This document shows positions 59,201-64,000 of a stretch of DNA of 64,000 bases, in pieces; within the stretch, counting starts at the first letter, position 1; each line of letters opens with the position of its first letter. A program made the position numbers and the translations under genes. The DNA comes from JBNGOQ01 sp050589645 (lineage in GTDB: Bacteria > Bacteroidota > Bacteroidia > Flavobacteriales > Flavobacteriaceae): assembly GCF_050589645.1 (NCBI RefSeq), contig NZ_JBNGOQ010000001.1, forward strand, positions 558,001 to 622,000. Reading direction: 5' to 3'. The notes below the pieces were generated by a model. That model was not told the DNA's origin, made no database searches, and was given only the letters and a program-made list of their open reading frames with translations.

Positions 59201-60597
59201 ATGTATTGCGGAAGGCCATGGGAAAAAAGATATTCTCGCTCCTGCAAAAATTACGCCCTCAATTTTTGGATGGTGGGGAAAAGAACGGACATCCTAGGGA
59301 GACCCTGGAAAAAATTTGGAAAGACTGGGAAGCTTTTGCTTCCTATGCCTTTAACAAAAGTCATTCTACCTGCTATGCCTATATTGCCTATCAGACCGCC
59401 TATCTAAAGGCGCACTATCCAGCAGAGTACATGGCGGCCGTGCTGTCCAATAATATGAACGATATTAAACAGGTGACCTTCTTTATGGAAGAGTGTAAGC
59501 GGATGGGACTGGAGGTACTGGGTCCGGACGTGAACGAATCCTATTATAAGTTCGCGGTAAACAAGGACAACGCGGTCCGGTTTGGTATGGGTGCCATAAA
59601 AGGGGTGGGAAGATCTGCGGTAGAGACTATTGTAAGCTTCCGAAAAGAAGATGGTCCGTACCGATCGGTCTTTGATATGGCCAAACGCATCGATTTGCGG
59701 TCTGCCAATAAAAAAGCATTCGAGAACCTGGCCCTGGCCGGAGGTTTCGACTCCTTTGGCCAAGTGCACCGGGCACAATATTTTCATGAGGAAGGCGACG
59801 GGATTACTTTTTTGGAGAAGGTAATAAAATACGGGGCCAAGTATCAGGAGAACGAGAACTCCTCCCAGGTAAGCCTCTTTGGGGATGCCAGTGAAGTACA
59901 GATACCGGAGCCCGTGGTCCCTCCTTGTGAGGAATGGGGCACCATGGAAAAACTAAGACGGGAAAAAGAAGTAGTGGGGATATATATCTCTGGGCACCCT
60001 CTGGATGATTTCAGGACCGAGATCAATGCGTTCTGCAACACCAATGTATCGGCTTTTGCAAATTTGGAGGAGCATGTTAACAGGGAGCTTGCCTTTGCAG
60101 GGGTAATCACCGATGTGCAACACAGGGTGTCCAAAAATGGCAAGGGCTGGGCTTTGTTTACCATGGAGGATTATACCGATTCCTTTGAATTTCGAATTTT
60201 TGGGGAAGAGTATTTAAAGTATCGCCATTTCCTGATGATCAATTCCTTTGCTTTTGTAAAAGTCTTTGTCCGTGAAGGCTGGGTAAACCGTGACACGGGT
60301 AAAAAAGGGGAACCACGTTTGCAATACAATAACTTTATGTTGTTACAGGAGGTGATGGAGGCCTTTGCCAAAAAACTGACCATTAAACTGGATATTGATC
60401 ATATAGCGGAGGAAAACATTCGGGAGTTGAAGGATACCCTGGTCATGCACAAGGGAAATCACGCCCTTAATTTTGTCGTTTATGAGATGGAGGAGGAAAT
60501 AAAGGTGAATTTATCGAGCAGGAAACAAAAGGTTCAGATTTCCAGCGAGCTTTTGACTGCCCTAGAGGAAAAAGCGGTACATTACAAACTAAACTGA
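56212..60597 (+). CDS. dnaE: Replicative DNA polymerase III alpha subunit with fused exonuclease
   Basis: The 1461-residue polymerase has an N-terminal DnaQ-like 3'-5' exonuclease (residues 1-190, motifs LIFDTETTGLP and HNATADVEATTRCF). It then has an active-looking PHP domain (AHLHNHSQFSVLQSTI, AITDHANMMGAFHF) and the polymerase core with SVGPGRGSAAGSVVAYCLG and SMPDIDIDFDD (catalytic aspartates near residue 690). A C-terminal tau/clamp binding region and an OB domain complete it. Proofreading and polymerisation in one chain is the Bacteroidetes arrangement. It stands beside the second dnaE at 45.9 kb, which lacks the exonuclease. Confidence 0.97.
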   Translation: MYLIFDTETTGLPKRWDAPITDLDNWPRCIQIAWQLHDAMGNVVEHQDFLVQPQGFNIPFDAEQIHGISTALAEEEGVPMPEVLEKFNEALSQAKFIVGQNVGFDVNIMGAEFLRAQIDNPLQELPVLDTCTEDTALLCQIPGGRGGKFKLPTLTELHEYLFKEPFAEAHNATADVEATTRCFLELLRRKHYTLEQLDAPIDYFQNFSEANPQEIQLIGLKHINLKEASKKIAERLWEKDTGEISHEEMEENIASLAEAPFAHLHNHSQFSVLQSTINIKDLVRSAAEDRMPAVAITDHANMMGAFHFVKEIKAHNTAVAEKNAQASENGEVAEAQEIKPIIGCEFFVCDDHTNKNVKDYGYQIVLLAKNKRGYHNLAKMSSIAYTDGFYYVPRIDREVIQQYKEDIMVLTGNLYGEVPGKVLNVGEKQAEEALLWWKETFGDDLYMEIMRHGQEDEDRVNKVLVEFAKKHGIKLIATNNTYYCVKEDADAHDILLCVKDGEKQATPIGRGRGYRYGLPNQEYYFKSAAAMKELFKDLPESILNIQDLLDKIETYDLAREVLLPNFEIPESFMVVEDQTDGGKRGENAYLRHISYEGAKKRYASITPEIEERIDFELKTIENSGYPGYFLIVEDFIREARNMGVSVGPGRGSAAGSVVAYCLGITNIDPLKYDLLFERFLNPDRVSMPDIDIDFDDEGRGKVMDYVINKYGANQVAQIITYGTMAAKSSIRDTARVLDLPLGDADRIAKLIPTMSKLGKIFGVPEAELKKKFRSDDLEKVNNLLNISEGDDLEAQTVNMARVLEGSLRNTGIHACGVIITPDDITNFVPVATAKDSDLYVTQFDNSVVESAGLLKMDFLGLKTLTLIKDTVKIVKAKHHVELVPDDFPLDDEKTYELFQRGDTVGIFQYESVGMQKHLKDLRPTVFDDLIAMNALYRPGPMEYIPTFISRKNGMAEITYDLPEMEEYLKETYGITVYQEQVMLLSQKLAGFTKGEADVLRKAMGKKIFSLLQKLRPQFLDGGEKNGHPRETLEKIWKDWEAFASYAFNKSHSTCYAYIAYQTAYLKAHYPAEYMAAVLSNNMNDIKQVTFFMEECKRMGLEVLGPDVNESYYKFAVNKDNAVRFGMGAIKGVGRSAVETIVSFRKEDGPYRSVFDMAKRIDLRSANKKAFENLALAGGFDSFGQVHRAQYFHEEGDGITFLEKVIKYGAKYQENENSSQVSLFGDASEVQIPEPVVPPCEEWGTMEKLRREKEVVGIYISGHPLDDFRTEINAFCNTNVSAFANLEEHVNRELAFAGVITDVQHRVSKNGKGWALFTMEDYTDSFEFRIFGEEYLKYRHFLMINSFAFVKVFVREGWVNRDTGKKGEPRLQYNNFMLLQEVMEAFAKKLTIKLDIDHIAEENIRELKDTLVMHKGNHALNFVVYEMEEEIKVNLSSRKQKVQISSELLTALEEKAVHYKLN

Positions 60598-60698
60598 TGT
60601 CTAATCCGTTCTGTTTGAAGTGGTGGCAATAAACTTTGCCAATATGCCTATAGGCAAAACGAATATGCACCTAGTAAGGAAAAGGGAGAATAATTGAC

Positions 60699-60706
60699 TA
60701 AATTTG
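60699..60706 (+). promoter_or_regulatory. Bacteroidetes -7 promoter box of trxA (TAAATTTG)
   Basis: TAAATTTG fits TAnnTTTG and lies 24 bases before the trxA ATG in the gap after dnaE. Confidence 0.5.
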
Positions 60707-60730
60707 CGTAATATTTAAAACTAATATAAA

Positions 60731-61048
60731 ATGGCATTAGAGATAACAGACGCTACTTTTGACGAAGTAGTCTTAAAAAGTGATAAACCTGTAGTAGTCG
60801 ATTTTTGGGCAGCTTGGTGTGGTCCCTGTAGAATGGTAGGGCCTATCATTGATGAAGTAAGCAATGAGTACGACGGCAAGGCCGTTGTAGGAAAGGTAGA
60901 TGTTGATGCCAATCAGGAATTCGCCGCAAAATATGGCGTGCGTAACATCCCGACCGTTTTGGTGTTCAAGGATGGTGAAATTGTAAACAGACAGGTGGGA
61001 GTATCCCCGAAGAAAGTCTATACAGACGCAATAGACGCGGTATTGTAG
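60731..61048 (+). CDS. trxA: Thioredoxin
   Basis: The 105-residue protein has the WAAWCGPC active site (C30, C33), the conserved cis-proline segment RNIPTVLVF and no signal peptide, so it is cytosolic. It reduces protein disulfides and could also recycle the thioredoxin-coupled arsenate reductase at 6.1 kb. A strong terminator follows. Confidence 0.97.
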   Translation: MALEITDATFDEVVLKSDKPVVVDFWAAWCGPCRMVGPIIDEVSNEYDGKAVVGKVDVDANQEFAAKYGVRNIPTVLVFKDGEIVNRQVGVSPKKVYTDAIDAVL

Positions 61049-61075
61049 TACATAACAGCGTTACGCTTATTTAAG

Positions 61076-61115
61076 AAAGGTTTGGCTTCGAGTGCTCGGG
61101 GCCAAACCTTTTTTT
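61076..61115 (+). terminator. Intrinsic terminator after trxA
   Basis: AAAGGTTTGGC (61076-61086) pairs perfectly with GCCAAACCTTT (61101-61111), followed by a T-run. Confidence 0.9.
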
Positions 61116-61131
61116 ATTTTATCTTAGTCGC

Positions 61132-62061
61132 ATGAACCTACCCTCCGAATTACATAAGGCCGCCCTCTTCCAGAACCTGGAACTTTTGGCGAGTCAGGTG
61201 GTGGAAGGTTTTATCAGTGGGATCCACAAAAGTCCGTTCCATGGATTTTCCGCAGAATTTGCGGAGCATAAGATTTACAATACGGGGGAGAGTACCAAGC
61301 ATATCGATTGGAAACTGTTTGCCAAGACCGATAAGCTGTATACCAAACGTTATGAGGAGGAGACCAATTTACGCTGTCATATGATTTTGGACAATTCGGC
61401 TTCCATGTACTATCCGGAGGTCAAGGAATTGAACATTGACAACCTGAACAAAATTGGTTTCGGTGTATTGGCCATTGCGGCGCTCATGAATATTCTTAAA
61501 AAACAGCGGGATGCCGTAGGGCTCAGTGTGTATTCGGACAATTACAATTTTCACGCCCCGGAAAAGAGTAGTGAAAGGCACCATCAAATGCTGCTGGCCA
61601 CCTTGAGCAAGATCAGTTTGGATACGGGGCCGGCAAAAAGCACGGAAACCTATAAGTACATTCATCAGATTGCTGAAAAGATGCATCGGCGGAGCCTGAT
61701 CTTTCTGTTTACCGATATGTTTCAGACCACAACGAACAAGGACCAATTATTTGATGCGCTCCGGCATTTAAAATACAACAAGCACGAAGTGGTGCTCTTT
61801 CATTTGTTGGACAAGGACAAGGAATATCGCTTTAATTTTGAAAACACGCCCAAACGTTTTGTGGATGTGGAAACAGGGGAGCATATAGACTTGTACGCGG
61901 ACACCATCAAGGCTGCCTATGAAAGGGAGATAGGAAGCTATATTGGGGAGCTAAAGCTAAAATGTGCCCAGTACAAGATCAAGTATGTGGATGTGGACAT
62001 CCATGCCAATTTTTCAAAGGTGCTGAATACCTACATGATAGAGCGGCAAAAATTTCTTTGA
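61132..62061 (+). CDS. DUF58 (von Willebrand A-like) domain protein
   Basis: The 309-residue protein has the DUF58 signature GEHKIYNTGESTKHIDWKLFAKTDKLYTKRYEEETN-like region in pieces: YNTGESTKHIDWKLFAKTD and KRYEEETNLRCHMILDNSASM, the last being a MIDAS-type DxSxS metal site. Proteins of this type work with MoxR-type AAA+ ATPases, none of which is near here. There is no signal peptide. It lies 83 bases after trxA but beyond its terminator, so it probably has its own promoter. Confidence 0.87.
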   Translation: MNLPSELHKAALFQNLELLASQVVEGFISGIHKSPFHGFSAEFAEHKIYNTGESTKHIDWKLFAKTDKLYTKRYEEETNLRCHMILDNSASMYYPEVKELNIDNLNKIGFGVLAIAALMNILKKQRDAVGLSVYSDNYNFHAPEKSSERHHQMLLATLSKISLDTGPAKSTETYKYIHQIAEKMHRRSLIFLFTDMFQTTTNKDQLFDALRHLKYNKHEVVLFHLLDKDKEYRFNFENTPKRFVDVETGEHIDLYADTIKAAYEREIGSYIGELKLKCAQYKIKYVDVDIHANFSKVLNTYMIERQKFL

Positions 62062-62135
62062 GACCAGCCATAATTTTGAGGGAAATTGTTTGCGGAATTC
62101 AATAACCGATGTATATTTGCACTCGCTTAAGAATT

Positions 62136-62209
62136 GGTCCGGTAGTTCAGTTGGTTAGAATACCTGCCTGTCACGCAGGGGGTCGCGGGTTCGAGTCCCG
62201 TCCGGACCG
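62136..62209 (+). tRNA. tRNA-Asp (anticodon GTC)
   Basis: The 74-nt gene has acceptor GGTCCGG (62136-62142) paired with CCGGACC (62202-62208) and discriminator G at 62209. The anticodon stem CCTGC/GCAGG closes loop CTGTCAC with anticodon GTC. The T-arm is GCGGG-TTCGAGT-CCCGT (last pair G-T). CCA is not encoded. A partial second copy with the two-hairpin element follows. Confidence 0.97.
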
Positions 62210-62211
62210 CA

Positions 62212-62242
62212 AAAAGCCTTCAACGCAAGTTGAGGGCTTTTT
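62212..62242 (+). terminator. Intrinsic terminator of tRNA-Asp
   Basis: GCCTTCAAC pairs with GTTGAGGGC around a GCAA tetraloop (62216-62237), followed by a T-run. It lies a few bases after the tRNA. Confidence 0.88.
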
Positions 62243-62321
62243 GTTTTTTTGGTCCTTTGGGTCCCATTGTCCATGTTATTATTTTCCATGTACCACGTGG
62301 TCTTGAGATTATAAGGGCCGC

Positions 62322-62376
62322 GGGCCGCCGACGTTCCGTTTTGCGGAAGTCGGGGTGCCGACCGCGAGCGTCGGCA
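62322..62376 (+). repeat. Two-hairpin element inside a partial tRNA-Asp T-arm (copy 2)
   Basis: This 55-nt copy differs from the one at 28551-28605 at only two positions, both in or beside the first loop (CTC versus TTT). One of these turns a C-G pair into a T-G pair, so the stem is kept. It lies between CGCGGG, like the 5' T-stem strand of tRNA-Asp, and TTCGAGTCCC, the T-loop and 3' strand of the same tRNA. Confidence 0.9.
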
Positions 62377-62448
62377 TTCGAGTCCCACCTGTCCCGCCAT
62401 CGGCGGGATCCGGACCGTTGTAGCCTTCAACGCAAGTTGGGGGCTTTT
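62377..62448 (+). repeat. Partial second copy of tRNA-Asp 3' end and terminator, with an extra hairpin inserted
   Basis: TTCGAGTCCC (62377-62386) is followed by an insert that holds the perfect hairpin CCCGCC-ATC-GGCGGG (62393-62407). Then TCCGGACCG repeats the tRNA acceptor 3' strand, and GCCTTCAAC...GTTGGGGGC (62423-62444) with T's repeats the tRNA terminator with one A to G change. Confidence 0.85.
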
Positions 62449-62533
62449 ATATTTATTAAAACCGGAATTTTGGTTTATTCCGTAGCCTAGAAATTCCGGG
62501 AAACCGTTACAGCTTCCAAAATGTCGGTTTTGG

Positions 62534-63370
62534 TCACGGTTGTTTGACCAGATTAAAGTTATGGGGGTTACCGGTTACACTACCATTAAAATCCAAATTC
62601 ACCTCAATAATCCCCACACAGCTCAATACCCTACCCCCGGGAAGTAAAGTATAGAAGTTGGGTCCAAAGCTTACCGCGGAGTTTATACCGTCCTCATTCA
62701 CCCCGATTATGGCCCCTGTTTCTGGGTCAATGGTAAGGACAAGGTCTTCCGCTCCTTCAGTGATGTGCGTACCGTCTATAATCGTAATTTGATTTTCACC
62801 AGGTCCGGCAACGACTTCTCTGGTAAAGTCGGTTTCGCCAAAAAAGCTGGCAAAGGTAGAAAAGGAAACATCATAGCTTCCGGGAAGTGCCGAGATGTCC
62901 ACGCTGGGGCACTGAACGTCAAGACCGATGGATAACCTGTCTATGCTATCGTCCAGTATTTCTGCCCCTTCCACGGCGTCCAGTACCAATACAATGGCAT
63001 CACTGGCGCCGGGAAGTGCGCTAGAGGCCCGCGTGGTAATGACGATATCCGTGGTAAAGGCGCCCGCCGGGATGACTGTGGACAAGGTACTTATAGCATA
63101 GAACATCGGGTCTAGGGTGGTACTGTTGGCATCCACGCTAAGCTGTACGGCCCTATCCGAGGACGAAAGGGTAGAGACTCCAATGGTGACAGTACTTTCC
63201 GTATCGGCCGCAGGATTGAACACGATGCGGGGATTTGCTATTCCTCCGTTGAATCCGGCAATGGCTCTTCCATTTTCCGTGTCGAAGATGGGAATCTCAT
63301 TTTCTTCGCAGGAAACCATCGAGAGTATTCCCAGGAACAACATCATAAATTTATAGGTTTGGCTTTTCAT
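62534..63370 (-). CDS. Surface lipoprotein, DUF1735-like, companion of a SusD gene
   Basis: The 278-residue protein has a lipoprotein signal (LFLGILSMVSCEENE, Cys near 21) and beta-rich modules with Ser/Thr-Asp strands (TESTVTIGVSTLSSSDRAVQL, DAIVLVLDAVEGAEIL). It follows the SusD-like gene at the edge by 18 bases on the same strand. By position it is probably a surface glycan or nutrient-binding accessory of that Sus-type locus. The DUF1735-like assignment is tentative. Confidence 0.7.
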   Translation of the reverse strand: MKSQTYKFMMLFLGILSMVSCEENEIPIFDTENGRAIAGFNGGIANPRIVFNPAADTESTVTIGVSTLSSSDRAVQLSVDANSTTLDPMFYAISTLSTVIPAGAFTTDIVITTRASSALPGASDAIVLVLDAVEGAEILDDSIDRLSIGLDVQCPSVDISALPGSYDVSFSTFASFFGETDFTREVVAGPGENQITIIDGTHITEGAEDLVLTIDPETGAIIGVNEDGINSAVSFGPNFYTLLPGGRVLSCVGIIEVNLDFNGSVTGNPHNFNLVKQP

Positions 63371-63388
63371 ATTGCTATTGTTTATATT

Positions 63389-64000
63389 TTAATACCCTTC
63401 GTTTTGAATTAAGTTGGGATTTGCATTGGTCTCGTCTACAGGTATGGGCAACTGGAACCTAAAATCACCAGCCTCAAGCATTTGTATCTCTGCTGGCGTA
63501 CCCGAGCCATCAATGATATCCCCGTTGTTTGAACGGACGATAGACTCCCCACGTCGTTTTATGTCGAAAAACCGATGCCCCTCAAAGGCAAGCTCCACCC
63601 TTCGGTTAAATTGAATGGCGTCTTCCAGTGTCTGCCCGGTCTCTCCCCCTGTGAAGGAGGTAAAACGCAGGTTTCTCAGTACGTCGAGGGAAGCGAGTGC
63701 TTCAGACTCTAAACCCAATTCAAACTGGGCCTCCGCCTTGTTCAAAACTACTTCGGCCGCACGGATAACCTTATTGTCTACCCGTCCGTTGACCTGCCCC
63801 GCTTCTCCCAGGAACTTCAATATGGCGTTGTAATCGTTGCCTTGATTTGTCCCTACAAATTGCAATACGTTTCTGCGCTGATCATTGGGGTCGATGCTAT
63901 TCCAAAAATCGAACTCAACAGCATATTCGGAAATGGTGCTGCCCGCACTTGACTGACTGTAGAGCACCCCTACATTGTTACCCGAAGGGGGATTGTCATC
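63389..64000 (-). CDS. SusD/RagB family outer-membrane lipoprotein, N-terminal part cut off by window edge
   Basis: The visible 203 residues are the C-terminal region of a SusD/RagB protein. They include RAAEVVLNKAEAQFELGLESEALASLDVLRNLRF, then FNRRVELAFEGHRFFDIKRRGE and the end motif FRFQLPIPVDETNANPNLIQNEGY, typical of the family. The frame is open to base 64000, so the N terminus and lipid signal lie beyond the window. SusD proteins cap a TonB-dependent SusC channel and bind glycans or peptides; the SusC gene should lie upstream, outside the window. Confidence 0.93.
   Translation of the reverse strand, partial: DDNPPSGNNVGVLYSQSSAGSTISEYAVEFDFWNSIDPNDQRRNVLQFVGTNQGNDYNAILKFLGEAGQVNGRVDNKVIRAAEVVLNKAEAQFELGLESEALASLDVLRNLRFTSFTGGETGQTLEDAIQFNRRVELAFEGHRFFDIKRRGESIVRSNNGDIIDGSGTPAEIQMLEAGDFRFQLPIPVDETNANPNLIQNEGY

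Overview
This window is chromosomal DNA of a Bacteroidetes bacterium, most likely a marine member of the Flavobacteriaceae. The evidence is a type IX secretion C-terminal domain, a SusD-type lipoprotein, an OlsF-like ornithine lipid synthase, DUF4199, DUF4286 and DUF6428 proteins, a replicative DnaE with a fused N-terminal proofreading exonuclease, several short Crp/Fnr regulators, and promoters of the Bacteroidetes TAnnTTTG type. I cannot name the genus from sequence alone. About 65 genes are supported, including two tRNA genes, one small lipoprotein gene and one broken short-chain dehydrogenase gene.

Layout. 1-6.1 kb holds a truncated ligase-associated exonuclease, a TerB-like protein, fructose-1,6-bisphosphatase, an acetyltransferase, aspartate kinase and the fused OlsF-like acyltransferase. 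6.1-8.0 kb is an arsenic operon (arsR, DUF6428, arsN-like acetyltransferase, arsC) with no efflux pump in the window. 8.0-12 kb carries small accessory proteins (TM2, VOC, DUF1801, DUF4199, membrane-anchored LuxR-type regulator, D-2-hydroxyacid dehydrogenase, cupin). 12-21.4 kb is a long minus-strand housekeeping block running ribF, HTTM, serS, NTF2-like, TPR, DUF4286, rsmA, mgtE, PD40. 21.4-25.9 kb is a secreted reprolysin-like metallopeptidase plus a lipoprotein. 25.9-28.2 kb is prs, rplY (L25) and pth.

28.4 kb is tRNA-Leu followed by a partial duplication of its own 3' end that contains a two-hairpin element. From about 28.7 to 35.5 kb the DNA looks clearly more AT-rich and carries accessory genes (DUF6326-like, alcohol dehydrogenase, two unknown secreted proteins, amidohydrolase, Crp/Fnr). 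36-43.4 kb has a divergent pyruvate kinase, GNAT, DMT transporter, Crp/Fnr, a short-chain dehydrogenase remnant, an alkylsulfatase-like lipoprotein and small membrane proteins. 43.6-48.9 kb has a dienelactone hydrolase lipoprotein and a damage-tolerance pair, dinB and a second dnaE, behind tandem palindromic operators. 49-52.4 kb has Crp/Fnr, SnoaL-like, PhzF and glutaryl-CoA dehydrogenase genes. 52.4-54.5 kb is trmN6, rimM and rpsP with a very long acidic tail. 54.6-62 kb has a sulfatase, the replicative dnaE, trxA and a DUF58 protein. 62.1 kb is tRNA-Asp, again followed by a partial copy of its 3' end carrying the same two-hairpin element. The window ends in a DUF1735-like lipoprotein and a truncated SusD gene.

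The strongest unusual signal is the element shared by the two tRNA loci, 34 kb apart. About 52-55 nt with two GC-rich hairpins sit exactly between the 5' T-stem strand and the T-loop of a partial second tRNA copy. In each case the second copy is followed by a copy of that tRNA's own terminator. Other good leads are two promoters that share a 19-bp sequence at identical spacing (39.2 and 42.7 kb), paired palindromes upstream of the alkylsulfatase gene, and paired palindromes upstream of dinB.
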